64,000 nt of DNA from NCBI GenBank assembly GCA_041690675.1, contig JAWLGU010000008.1, positions 25,680 through 89,679 on the forward strand, written 5' to 3'. The stretch is from UBA7803 sp041690675. GTDB taxonomy: Bacteria > Pseudomonadota > Gammaproteobacteria > Pseudomonadales > Azotimanducaceae. Within the stretch, counting starts at the first letter, position 1. Each line of letters starts with the position of its first letter. A program made the position numbers and the translations under genes. Positions 43,537 to 51,108 of this stretch are shown here, one piece after another. The notes beneath the pieces are model-generated. The model saw only the letters and a list, made by a program, of their open reading frames with translations. It did not search any database and had not been told where the DNA came from.

Positions 43537-44095
43537 CGCGCTCCTGGTGCTGGGCCTGCAGGGCTGTGCCAGCTCGGCGGGCAGGCCCGACGGTGGAGCA
43601 GCGCCGGAGGCGCCTCCGGTCAGCGAGCGCAACGCCGCCCTGTTCGAGCGCGCCAACGGCTCGCTGCAGAGCGAGCGCTGGGTCGAGGCGGAGACGCTGT
43701 TGCTGGAGATCACCGCCGATCAGCCGGAGCTGGCGGGGCCCTGGTACAACCTGGCCCGGGCGCTCCTCGGCCAGGGCCGCGAGGACGACGCGGTGACGGC
43801 CCTGCAATGGGCGGTGGCGGCCAGTCCCGGCCATTGCGCCGCCCACAGCGAGCTGGGCGTGTTGCTGCGCCGGCGCGGCGAGCTCGCGGCGGCGGAGGCC
43901 CACTACCTGGCGTGCCTGAAGCAGCGGCCGGACTACGCTCCGGCGCTGTTGAACCTGGGCATTCTCTACGAGCTCTATCTCGGCCGGCTGAACGAGGCGC
44001 TGGCGGCCTACGAGCGCTACCAGGCGCTGGCCGCCGATCCGGACGAACGGGTCGGCGCCTGGCTCGTCGACCTCCGGCGCAGGGTGGAGTCATGA
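43517..44095 (+). CDS. Small TPR lipoprotein of AgmX operon
   Basis: 192-residue lipoprotein with lipobox LQGC (Cys17) and three TPR units (GPWYNLARALLGQGREDDAV, AHSELGVLLRRRGELAAAEA, ALLNLGILYELYLGRLNEAL). Small outer-membrane TPR lipoproteins of this size accompany type IV pili (PilF) and ExbBD/AgmX clusters; context favours the latter. The start lies inside the previous gene and the stop overlaps the next start (ATGA). Confidence 0.78.
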   Translation: MWKAFASALLVLGLQGCASSAGRPDGGAAPEAPPVSERNAALFERANGSLQSERWVEAETLLLEITADQPELAGPWYNLARALLGQGREDDAVTALQWAVAASPGHCAAHSELGVLLRRRGELAAAEAHYLACLKQRPDYAPALLNLGILYELYLGRLNEALAAYERYQALAADPDERVGAWLVDLRRRVES

Positions 44096-44412
44096 CCGCC
44101 CGCCGATGGACGACCGTTCGTCGGAGGGCCGTGGCGCTGATCGTGGCTTCGCTGCCGGCTGTGATGCCTGTCCCGGCTGGAGCCGCCGAGGCCGCCCAGG
44201 GGGTGATCGAGCTGGACGAAACCGTGATCTCGGGCAACCAAGAGCTGCCGAAAGTTCTGTATATCGTTCCCTGGCGGCAGCCCGAGGGCCTGCCGGAGAT
44301 CGAGCTGTCGGCGGATTCCGCGGAAGCGGCGCTGTTTCGTCCGCTGTACCCGCCGGCGCACCGGCGGGAGCTGCAGTATCGGACGGCGGCCGAAGCAACG
44401 GACGAGGAGTGA
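44092..44412 (+). CDS. Small exported protein preceding ExbB
   Basis: 106-residue protein with a signal peptide (cleavage near AGA-A, residue 32) and a short mature part: GVIELDETVISGNQELPKVLYIVPWR, then an acidic tail with PPAHRRELQYR. The DETVISGNxELPKVLYIVPW core looks like a conserved motif that I have seen beside ExbB genes of this type but cannot name. It is coupled by ATGA overlap to the small TPR gene and lies 2 nt before exbB. A linker between scaffold and motor is a guess. Confidence 0.65.
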   Translation: MTARRWTTVRRRAVALIVASLPAVMPVPAGAAEAAQGVIELDETVISGNQELPKVLYIVPWRQPEGLPEIELSADSAEAALFRPLYPPAHRRELQYRTAAEATDEE

Positions 44413-44414
44413 CA

Positions 44415-45080
44415 ATGGACATGTACCAGACGGTGGTGAGCTTCTTCCAGGAGGGCGGCCCCTTCATGTATCCCATCGCGGTGGTGCTCGCCATCGGCGT
44501 GGCCATCGCCCTGGAGCGCTACTTCTACCTGGCCAACCAGACGCGCATCAACCGGCGCGACTTCGAGCGTATCCTGCCGCTGCTCAAGCAGCGCAAGCAG
44601 CAGGAGCTGGTCAACGTGGTGCGGAAGTCCCGCTCCGCGGTGAGCCGCATCATCGCCGACGGCCTCAGCCGCCGCAGCTCGTCACGGCGCCGTGACGACA
44701 TCGAGTACGCCATGGAGGAAGGTCTGCTGGAAGTGCTGCCGAGCATCGAGCGGCGCACTCCCTACCTGGCCACCTTCGCCAACATCGCGACCCTGCTCGG
44801 GCTGCTCGGCACCATCATCGGCCTCATCGCCGCGTTCACGGCCGTGGCCAACGCCGATCCGGCCGAGAAGGCCAGCCTGCTGTCGGAGAGCATCTCCATC
44901 GCCATGAACACCACGGCGTTCGGTCTGATGGTGGCCATACCGCTGCTGCTCGTTCACTCGCTGCTGCAGAGCAAGACCTCGGCCATCGTCGAGAGCCTGG
45001 AGATCGCGGTGGTCAAGTTCCTCAATCTCATGGACGGCGACGAGCGGGCGGACGCCGGCCCCGGCTCCTCCGCGCGCTGA
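44415..45080 (+). CDS. MotA/TolQ/ExbB proton channel protein
   Basis: 221-residue inner-membrane stator subunit of the TolQ/ExbB/AglR type. TM1 is near residues 16-38, a cytoplasmic domain with basic RRSSSRRRDD follows, then TM2 (FANIATLLGLLGTIIGLIAAF) and TM3 (ISIAMNTTAFGLMVAIPLLLVHS), the classical conserved pair including the TAFGLMVAIP motif. With the two ExbD proteins it should convert the proton gradient into movement of a trans-envelope partner. RBS is GAGGAGTGACA. Confidence 0.93.
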   Translation: MDMYQTVVSFFQEGGPFMYPIAVVLAIGVAIALERYFYLANQTRINRRDFERILPLLKQRKQQELVNVVRKSRSAVSRIIADGLSRRSSSRRRDDIEYAMEEGLLEVLPSIERRTPYLATFANIATLLGLLGTIIGLIAAFTAVANADPAEKASLLSESISIAMNTTAFGLMVAIPLLLVHSLLQSKTSAIVESLEIAVVKFLNLMDGDERADAGPGSSAR

Positions 45081-45088
45081 GGCCGGCC

Positions 45089-45634
45089 GTGGACCGGGTC
45101 AGGAAGCGCATTCGCAGCCACCGCGAGGCGGAGGAGCTGGACGTCACGCCGTTCATGAACCTCATGATCGTGCTCGTGCCGGTCCTCCTGCTCTCGATGG
45201 TGTTCACCCACACCAGCGTCATCGACCTGAACTTTCCGGCGGGGGAGGCCGCCGCCGCGTCCGTGGACCCGGACGCCGTGCACCTCGAGGTCACCGTGGC
45301 CCCGGAGGGCTTCGTCGTCGCCGACGGCCGGGGCGGGGTCATCAAGCGCGTGCCGCGGCTGGAAACGGGCTACGACTACGACACGTTGTCGCGGGTGATG
45401 CAGGAGCTCAAGCGGCGGATGCCCGATAAGCGGGACATCCTGGTGCTGCTGGAACGGGATACCTCCTACCAGACCCTGGTATCGGTGATGGACACGGTGC
45501 GCTCCTACCCCACGGTGCAGCACATGGAGGTCGTGCAGGCGGAGCTGTTTCCGGTGATCTCTCTCGGCGACAGCGCCGGGGGCGGGCTCGCCGGTCTCGA
45601 ATCCGCGGGATCGCCGGCAGGCAGGTCGTCGTGA
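45089..45634 (+). CDS. ExbD/TolR protein with Asn at proton site
   Basis: 181-residue ExbD/TolR-family protein: cytoplasmic basic N-terminus, one membrane helix (LDVTPFMNLMIVLVPVLLLSM, about 17-38) and a periplasmic domain. In ExbD, TolR and MotB-like stators the helix begins with PF(I/M)D and this Asp carries protons; here it is Asn24. An Asp18 sits six residues earlier, outside the membrane core. So this paralogue may not conduct protons itself and may be a structural partner of the second ExbD. GTG start; overlaps the next gene by 4 bp. Confidence 0.88.
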   Translation: MDRVRKRIRSHREAEELDVTPFMNLMIVLVPVLLLSMVFTHTSVIDLNFPAGEAAAASVDPDAVHLEVTVAPEGFVVADGRGGVIKRVPRLETGYDYDTLSRVMQELKRRMPDKRDILVLLERDTSYQTLVSVMDTVRSYPTVQHMEVVQAELFPVISLGDSAGGGLAGLESAGSPAGRSS

Positions 45635-46125
45635 GCCGGCTGCGTCACCAGCAGCGCCGGGGCGGCCAGCAGCGCCGCACCCGGCCCGCCACCCTGAACC
45701 TGGTCTCGCTCATGGACATCTTCACCATCCTGGTGTTCTTCCTGATGGTGAACTCCTCCGAGGTCGAGGTGCTGCAGACCAGCTCCAAGATTCATCTGCC
45801 GGACTCCACTGCGGAGCAGCAGCCCGAGAACCGGCTGGTGATCGCGGTCTCCCACGAGGACGTGGTGGTGCAGGGGCGCGCGGTGGCCCGGGTGGCGGAC
45901 CTGGCGGGGGACGGCAGCACCGTCATCCCGGGCCTGCGCGACGAGCTGGCCCACCAGGCCGGCCGCCGTGGCGCCCTGCCGGAGGGCGGCCACGAGATCA
46001 CCATCATGGGTGATCACGAGCTGCCTTACTGGCTGCTGAAGAAGATCATGGTGACGTGCCAGAGTGAGGATTTCTCACGGATCTCCCTGGCGGTGAACCG
46101 CATCGTCCCCGAGGCCGGCGCGTGA
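45631..46125 (+). CDS. ExbD/TolR protein, proton-conducting copy
   Basis: 164-residue ExbD/TolR-family protein with basic N-terminus and one helix (LNLVSLMDIFTILVFFLMV, about 22-41) that keeps the proton-carrying aspartate as Asp29. Periplasmic domain with IHLPDSTAEQQPENRLVIAV, the typical ExbD strand, and a C-terminal FSRISLAVN. Together with the Asn copy it forms a heteromeric stator pair, as AglQ and AglS do in Myxococcus. GTG start overlaps the upstream stop, and its end overlaps the next start. Confidence 0.9.
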   Translation: MSRLRHQQRRGGQQRRTRPATLNLVSLMDIFTILVFFLMVNSSEVEVLQTSSKIHLPDSTAEQQPENRLVIAVSHEDVVVQGRAVARVADLAGDGSTVIPGLRDELAHQAGRRGALPEGGHEITIMGDHELPYWLLKKIMVTCQSEDFSRISLAVNRIVPEAGA

Positions 46126-47063
46126 GCACGGTCTGGGTGGAGCATCCGGCAACCCTCGCCCTGCCGTGGGACCTCGGTCGCGAGGATCAACGGCGCTTCA
46201 AGCGGTGGCTCGGCCTGTGCCTGCTGCTGGTGGCCGGAACCGGCGCGGTGATGCCGTTTCTCAGCCTGCCCGAGGTGCCGCGGGAGGCGCAGGAGGCGCT
46301 GCCCCCCCAGCTCGCCCGCATCGTGCTGGAGAAGCCGAAGCCCGTTGTGCCGCCGCCACCGCCTGCGCCGGAACCGGTGGAGGAACGGCCGCGGGAACCG
46401 GAGACGCGTCCGGAGCCGGTGCGGCAGGAGGCGGAGCCGCCGCCCCAGGCACGGGTGGCGGATGCCCGGGAGAAGGCAGCCAGCGCCGGGCTGCTGGCGT
46501 TCAAGGACGCCTTCGCCGACATGCGCGAAGCCGTAGACACCTCGAAGCTCGAGGACACGGCGGCGCTGCGCCGGGGCGCCGGCGAGGCGGCCACCATCGA
46601 CCGCTCGCTGCTCACGTCGCGGCACGCCACCCGTAGCGCCGGGGTGGATGTGGCCGCTCTGTCTCGGGAGACCGGCGGGGTAGCGTTGTCGGGGCGGGAG
46701 ACTAGCCGGGTCGACGCGCCGGAGGCCAGCCGCGGTGAGGGCGGCGTCCGTGAGCGGCGCGAGGCGGACACGCGCAGCCGCAGCATCGAGGAGGTCCGGC
46801 GCATTTTCGACGCCAACAAGGGCGCCATCTTCGCCATCTACAACCGCGCCCTGCGCGCGGATCCCACCCTGCAGGGCAAGGTGGTGCTGGAGCTGGTCAT
46901 CGCGCCGTCGGGCCAGGTCACCGACGTTCGGGTGGTGGCCTCGGAGCTGGCGGACGACGCGCTGGTGGCCAAGATCCTGAACCGCGTCCGCCTCTTCGAT
47001 TTCGGCAAGCGGGACGTCGGCGTCACCACCATCAGCTATCCGGTCCACTTCCTGCCGAGCTGA
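46122..47063 (+). CDS. TonB-like protein with AgmX/PglI C-terminal domain
   Basis: 313-residue energy-transducer-like protein. One membrane helix (29-48) is followed by a Pro/Glu-rich spacer (about 55-108, VVPPPPPAPEPVEERP), an Ala/Arg-rich middle, and a C-terminal domain (about 218-313). The domain reads IEEVRRIFDANKGAIFAIYNRALR...GKVVLELVIAPSGQVTDVRVVAS. I recognise this as the AgmX/PglI C-terminal domain, related to TonB_C, known from Myxococcus gliding protein GltG/AgmX. It would carry force from the ExbB/ExbD stator across the periplasm to the TPR lipoproteins. Confidence 0.9.
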   Translation: MSTVWVEHPATLALPWDLGREDQRRFKRWLGLCLLLVAGTGAVMPFLSLPEVPREAQEALPPQLARIVLEKPKPVVPPPPPAPEPVEERPREPETRPEPVRQEAEPPPQARVADAREKAASAGLLAFKDAFADMREAVDTSKLEDTAALRRGAGEAATIDRSLLTSRHATRSAGVDVAALSRETGGVALSGRETSRVDAPEASRGEGGVRERREADTRSRSIEEVRRIFDANKGAIFAIYNRALRADPTLQGKVVLELVIAPSGQVTDVRVVASELADDALVAKILNRVRLFDFGKRDVGVTTISYPVHFLPS

Positions 47064-47074
47064 TCCCCGGCCGG

Positions 47075-47461
47075 TCAGGGCTCCGTGGGTGGCGCAGTCA
47101 CCAGATGGATCTCGCGGATGGGGCACGCCTGGCCATCCGCCGTCAGCCGGTCGAAGCCGGCCCAGATGGTGTTGTCCGAGACCGTCACGCCCACGTGCCG
47201 GGCCCACCGCAGTCCCAGGCACGCGCGGTTGAGGGTCAGCAGATAGCGGTGATCGCGGCCCATGGAGAGCACCACGTGCTCGTCGTCGAGCAGCAGCACG
47301 TCCTCCACCCGGTTCGCCGCGGGGATGTTGACCACCGGCCGGCCCGAGCGCAGGAGGTGCGCGGCGTCCTGGCTCGCCGGAGGCAGCGCCACGGCGCTCG
47401 GGACCACGACGCTCATCAGCAGACCCAGAGCACTGAGCGCAGCTCGCGAAAACCTCGGCAT
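47075..47461 (-). CDS. DUF6491 family exported protein
   Basis: 128-residue protein with a signal peptide (LSALGLLMSVVVPSAVA) and a small domain: VEDVLLLDDEHVVLSMGRDHRYLLTLNRACLGLRWARHVGVT, with two cysteines (RACLGL and GQACPIREI) that could form a disulfide. This is the pattern of DUF6491, a proteobacterial periplasmic family of unknown function. ATG at 47461; the longer frame from 47506 adds a non-conserved head. Convergent with the AgmX operon. Confidence 0.72.
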   Translation of the reverse strand: MPRFSRAALSALGLLMSVVVPSAVALPPASQDAAHLLRSGRPVVNIPAANRVEDVLLLDDEHVVLSMGRDHRYLLTLNRACLGLRWARHVGVTVSDNTIWAGFDRLTADGQACPIREIHLVTAPPTEP

Positions 47462-47599
47462 GGCACAGCTCCCACCGTTGCTTCGGTTCGAAGGTAGGCG
47501 TCTCAAACTTAACGCAACCTGAACGTGTCTGACAATCGACTCGATTGCGATCCGTCGTCATCCCCGGCACAGTTGCGGAAAACGTCTCGAGGGGGATCG

Positions 47600-49153
47600 A
47601 TGAACGGTAGCGAACGGGCNNNNNNNNNNNNNNNNNNNNNNNNNNNNNNNNNNNNNNNNNNNNNNNNNNNNNNNNNNNNNNNNNNNNNNNNNNNNNNNNN
47701 NNNNNNNNNNNNNNNNNNNCTGCTGGCCGGCAGCCTGTGGCTGCTGGCTGCTGCGGGTTGGGCGCAGCCGGTCGAGCGGGGCGACGAGCAGCCGGCTGCG
47801 GGTGTTCTGGCGCACGTGGAGTCGCAGGCCGAGGCGGCTCGGGATCTGGCCCAGGAGATCTGGGAGCTGGCGGAGCTCGGTTACCTGGAGAAGCAGAGCA
47901 GCGAGCGGCTGCAGGAGTACCTGGCCGAGCGGGGCTTCAGCGTGCAGGCCGGGGTGGCCGACATTCCCACCGCGTTCGTGGCGAGCTATGGGCGTGGCGA
48001 GCCGGTGATCGGCATCCTGGCGGAGTTCGATGCGCTTCCCGGGCTGTCGCAGGCGGCGGTGCCGCGGCGCCAGCCCCTGGAGCCGGATGACCCCGGCCAT
48101 GCCTGCGGCCACCATCTGTTCGGCGCGGCGTCGGCCACGGCGGGGGTCGCGGTGGCCGACTGGCTGCGGGAATCCGGCCGGTCCGGCACCGTGCGGGTGT
48201 ACGGCACGCCCGCGGAGGAGGGGGGCTCGGGCAAGGTCTACATGACCCGGGCCGGACTCTTCGACGACGTGGACGTGGTGCTCCACTGGCATCCGGGCGA
48301 TCGCAACGACGCCTCGCCGTCCAGTAGCACCGCCAACAAGTCCGGCCGGTTCACCTTTCATGGTATAGCCGCTCACGCAGCGGCGGCACCGGAGCGGGGG
48401 CGGTCGGCTCTCGACGGCGTGGAAGCCATGAATTACATGGTGAACCTGATGCGCGAGCACGTGCCCCAGGAGGCTCGCCTGCATTACATCATCACCGACG
48501 GGGGCGACGCGCCCAACATCGTTCCGGAGCAGGCGCAGGTGTACTACTACGTGCGCCATCCGGACGCCGAGCAGGTGGTCGCATTGTTCGAGCGGGTGGT
48601 GGCGGCCGCGGAGGGAGCGGCCCACGGCACCGGCACGCGGATGGAGTACGAGGTGATGCACGGCAACTATCCGGTGCTCCCCAACGACGTGCTGGCGCGC
48701 CTCGTGCACGAGAATCTGGAGCAACTCGGCGGGATCCGTTACGACGACGAGGAACGTGCGTTCGCCCGGGAGATCCAGAGGACGCTGGATGGCCACCTGC
48801 CCCCCATCGATTCTTCGGCCGAGGTCCAACCGTTCGTGGTGCGTCAGAACATGGGCTCCACCGACGTGGGGGACGTGAGCTGGAACGTGCCCACGGTGGG
48901 GTTCAGCACCGCGACCTGGGTGCCCGGCACGCCGGCCCACAGCTGGCAGGCGGTAGCGGCCGGCGGAACCTCCATCGGCCACAAGGGCATGCTGCTGGCG
49001 GCGCGCCTGCTGGCGGTCACCGCCGCTGACCTGTTCGAGAATCCGGAGCTGCGGGCGGCGGCGCGGGATGAGCTCGAGGCCCGCCGGGGGGCGGATTTCG
49101 AGTACCGCGCCCTGCTCGGCGACCGGCAGCCGCCCCTGGATTACCGGCTCTGA
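47600..49153 (+). CDS. M20 family amidohydrolase, gap in signal peptide
   Basis: About 517-residue exported peptidase M20/AbgB-like amidohydrolase. Metal-site segments: PGHACGHHLFG (Cys/His ligands), TPAEEGGSGK (catalytic Glu), and VVLHWHPGD. HTPAHS-type end: VPGTPAHSWQAV. This arrangement resembles p-aminobenzoyl-glutamate hydrolase subunit B and indole-acyl-amino-acid hydrolases. The signal peptide (MNGSERA ... LLAGSLWLLAAAGWAQP) is interrupted by 100 N, so its exact length is unknown. ATG at 47600 is preferred over GTG at 47525 because of GAGGGGG upstream. Confidence 0.85.
   Translation: MNGSERXXXXXXXXXXXXXXXXXXXXXXXXXXXXXXXXXXLLAGSLWLLAAAGWAQPVERGDEQPAAGVLAHVESQAEAARDLAQEIWELAELGYLEKQSSERLQEYLAERGFSVQAGVADIPTAFVASYGRGEPVIGILAEFDALPGLSQAAVPRRQPLEPDDPGHACGHHLFGAASATAGVAVADWLRESGRSGTVRVYGTPAEEGGSGKVYMTRAGLFDDVDVVLHWHPGDRNDASPSSSTANKSGRFTFHGIAAHAAAAPERGRSALDGVEAMNYMVNLMREHVPQEARLHYIITDGGDAPNIVPEQAQVYYYVRHPDAEQVVALFERVVAAAEGAAHGTGTRMEYEVMHGNYPVLPNDVLARLVHENLEQLGGIRYDDEERAFAREIQRTLDGHLPPIDSSAEVQPFVVRQNMGSTDVGDVSWNVPTVGFSTATWVPGTPAHSWQAVAAGGTSIGHKGMLLAARLLAVTAADLFENPELRAAARDELEARRGADFEYRALLGDRQPPLDYRL
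47620..47719. other. Assembly gap (100 N)
   Basis: Second run of exactly 100 N, inside the signal-peptide coding region of the M20 gene. The frame is open across it as written, but the true length is unknown. Confidence 0.95.
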
Positions 49154-49166
49154 AGGCCGCTCCGGA

Positions 49167-49463
49167 TCAGGCCCGGGTGGCGGAGAAAGTGGCGTTGCCG
49201 AAGGCGCCCAGCTTCACGTTGCCGCTCATGTTGTCCCCATCCACGGTGGCGTCGAACTCCAGGGTGATGGCCATGGGGCTGGTCACGTTGGCCTTCCAGG
49301 TGAGGCGGTCGCCGTCCACCCGGCCGTCGACGATGTCGAGCTCGCCCTGAGACCCGGTCAGCTTGCCGGTGAGCGCGTTGCCGTCGCTGTGCAGAACCAG
49401 GGTGCCCTGCTGGGTGCCCATGGGGGTGTTCATGGTGGAGTTCCAGGTACCGTCAGCGCTCAT
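49167..49463 (-). CDS. Small beta-strand protein, unknown
   Basis: 98-residue protein made almost wholly of alternating strands with Gly/Asp/Asn turns (GTWNSTMNTPMGTQQGTLVL, GELDIVDGRVDGDRLTWKA, VDGDNMSGNVKLGAFGNATF). It looks like a small beta-barrel or lipocalin-like domain. The pattern is shared by unannotated small proteins I have seen in proteobacteria and actinobacteria, without a name. No signal peptide. Monocistronic between convergent and divergent neighbours. Confidence 0.6.
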   Translation of the reverse strand: MSADGTWNSTMNTPMGTQQGTLVLHSDGNALTGKLTGSQGELDIVDGRVDGDRLTWKANVTSPMAITLEFDATVDGDNMSGNVKLGAFGNATFSATRA

Positions 49464-49576
49464 GCCGTATCTCCCAGCTATGGTTGGCCCGTCCGGGCAT
49501 CTGTCAGGATGCGCTGGAGTATGTCACACCCGCCGCATCTGGCAAACGGGAACGCAACGCGCGTGAACGGTGCGGC

Positions 49577-50254
49577 GTGAACATCGGTGTCCTGAACGAG
49601 GGTCCGCTGCACCAGGCGTTGAAGGCGCACTACGGAGGCGAGGGGGCGCGGCTGGAGGTGAACGTGGCGGGATTCGTCGCCGACGTTCAGCATGCGGACG
49701 ACCGTCTGTACGAGATTCAGACGTCCGGGTTCGGCAGCCTTCGGCGCAAGCTGGAGACGGTTCTGGAGAGCCACCGGGTCGTACTGGTGCATCCGGTGGC
49801 GCACATCCGCTACATCGTCAAGCTCCCGGACGAGCCGGATGCGCCGGTCCGCCGGCGGCGCTCGCCCAAGCGCGGCTCGGTGGCCCAGGTGCTCGGCGAG
49901 CTGGTGAGCATCCCGCGGCTGTTGAACCACCCCAATTTCGAGCTCGAGGTGGTGCTCGTGGAGGAGGAGGAGCTGCGTCGCCACACGCCGGGGCGCGCGC
50001 GCCGGCGCAACGGCTGGCAGGTGGTGCAGCGACGGCTCGCCGCGGTGCTCGAGCAGCATCGTTTCGCGTCTGCCGCCGATCTGTGGCGCCTGGTGCGGGC
50101 GCCGCTGCCGGAGACCTTCACCACTGCCGAGCTAGCCGTGGCCATGGACGAGCCCCGCTGGTTGGCACAGAAGCTGGCGTACTGTCTGCGCGAGGCGGGT
50201 GAGATCGGCATCTGCGGCAAGCAGGGAAACGCCCTGTGCTATCGCCGGGTATGA
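49577..50254 (+). CDS. Possible PD-(D/E)xK-like nuclease domain protein
   Basis: 225-residue protein. Its N-terminal 80 residues contain LHQALKAHYGG, EVNVAGFVADVQHADDRLYEIQTSGFGSLRRKL: an Asp followed by Glu-x-Gln, the spacing of the D...(D/E)xK/Q core of restriction-like nucleases. The middle is very basic (PDAPVRRRRSPKRGS, GRARRRNGW) and suits nucleic-acid binding. The C-terminus is helical with cysteines (LAYCLREAGEIGICG), like a winged helix. It resembles the DUF8091-type family as far as I can recall. Start GTG 49577; no clear RBS. Convergent with the WYL regulator gene. Confidence 0.55.
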   Translation: MNIGVLNEGPLHQALKAHYGGEGARLEVNVAGFVADVQHADDRLYEIQTSGFGSLRRKLETVLESHRVVLVHPVAHIRYIVKLPDEPDAPVRRRRSPKRGSVAQVLGELVSIPRLLNHPNFELEVVLVEEEELRRHTPGRARRRNGWQVVQRRLAAVLEQHRFASAADLWRLVRAPLPETFTTAELAVAMDEPRWLAQKLAYCLREAGEIGICGKQGNALCYRRV

Positions 50255-50261
50255 GGCGGCC

Positions 50262-50945
50262 TCAATCCGCCAGATGGGCCGCGCGGAAGTAATCCTCCAG
50301 GCGCCGGCCCGGCTGGTCGGGAAACTGCGACCCCAGGGTGCGCGAAGCAGCGATGCGATCCACGCGGAAGCTGCGGAAACCCTGGCGCAGCTCGCAGTAA
50401 GCGCCCAGCGTCCAGCGCTGGCCCCAGTACGCCAGGGTGAGCGGCCAGACGATGCGCTCGGTATTGCGTCCGTCGGCGTCCCGGTAGTCGAGGAACAACC
50501 GCATGCGTCGATTGATGGCCTCGCGCACCTCCCCCAGAAGCTCCAGAGTTCCGTCGGGCACCGCCACGGGAGGAACGATCAGCCGATGGGAATTCAGCTC
50601 CCCCCGGAGGCGCTCGGGCAGCACGGCGTCCACCTTGGCCAGAACCCGATCCGCGGCCTTCGCCATTTCCGGGTCGCCGTAGGCCTGAGCTACCCGGACC
50701 CCGAACACCAGCGCCTGGACTTCCGCGCCGTCGAACATGAGCGGTGGAACCAGGTACCCCCGGGCGAGCCGGTAGCCGACCCCCGCTTCCCCCTGGACCG
50801 GCACCCCGGAGGCGATCAGGTCCTGAACGTCGCGATAGATGGTGCGCTCGGAGACACCGAGCTGCTCGGCCAGGGCGCGAGCCGTCACCACACGGCCGCG
50901 GCCGAGCTGGAGGACGATCTGGAACAGGCGATCGGCGGGACGCAT
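50262..50945 (-). CDS. YafY-type WYL-domain transcriptional regulator
   Basis: 227-residue regulator with an N-terminal helix-turn-helix (TARALAEQLGVSERTIYRDVQDL) and a C-terminal WYL domain (RMRLFLDYRDADGRNTERIVWPLTLAYWGQRWTLGAYC). This is the YafY/HTH_11-WYL architecture; WYL domains sense nucleic-acid fragments or second messengers. Two identical inverted repeats lie 44-61 and 97-118 bp upstream of its start, so autoregulation is likely. Confidence 0.9.
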   Translation of the reverse strand: MRPADRLFQIVLQLGRGRVVTARALAEQLGVSERTIYRDVQDLIASGVPVQGEAGVGYRLARGYLVPPLMFDGAEVQALVFGVRVAQAYGDPEMAKAADRVLAKVDAVLPERLRGELNSHRLIVPPVAVPDGTLELLGEVREAINRRMRLFLDYRDADGRNTERIVWPLTLAYWGQRWTLGAYCELRQGFRSFRVDRIAASRTLGSQFPDQPGRRLEDYFRAAHLAD

Positions 50946-50988
50946 GTTGCCAATCGTAACAGCCGGCGTCGCCTCCGGGTGGCTGATC

Positions 50989-51006
50989 CTGACAGGAAAG
51001 TGTCAG
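50989..51006. promoter_or_regulatory. Inverted repeat CTGACA-N6-TGTCAG, site 1
   Basis: Perfect 6-bp arms (50989-50994 and 51001-51006) with a 6-bp spacer, upstream of the divergent WYL regulator gene. Same core as site 2. Confidence 0.6.
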
Positions 51007-51041
51007 CAGTCATGTGCAAATAAGTAAATGGTCTAAGGGCG

Positions 51042-51063
51042 TACTGACACCCCGATGTCAGTA
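51042..51063. promoter_or_regulatory. Inverted repeat TACTGACA-N6-TGTCAGTA, site 2
   Basis: Perfect 8-bp arms (51042-51049 and 51056-51063) with a 6-bp spacer. The core is identical to site 1, placed 55 bp (about five helical turns) away, so two dimers could sit on the same face. The AT-rich promoter-like island lies between the two. Confidence 0.65.
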
Positions 51064-51108
51064 GTCGAGGGGTATGGTGGCAACCTGTAGTCAGGAGACC
51101 CTGCGTCG

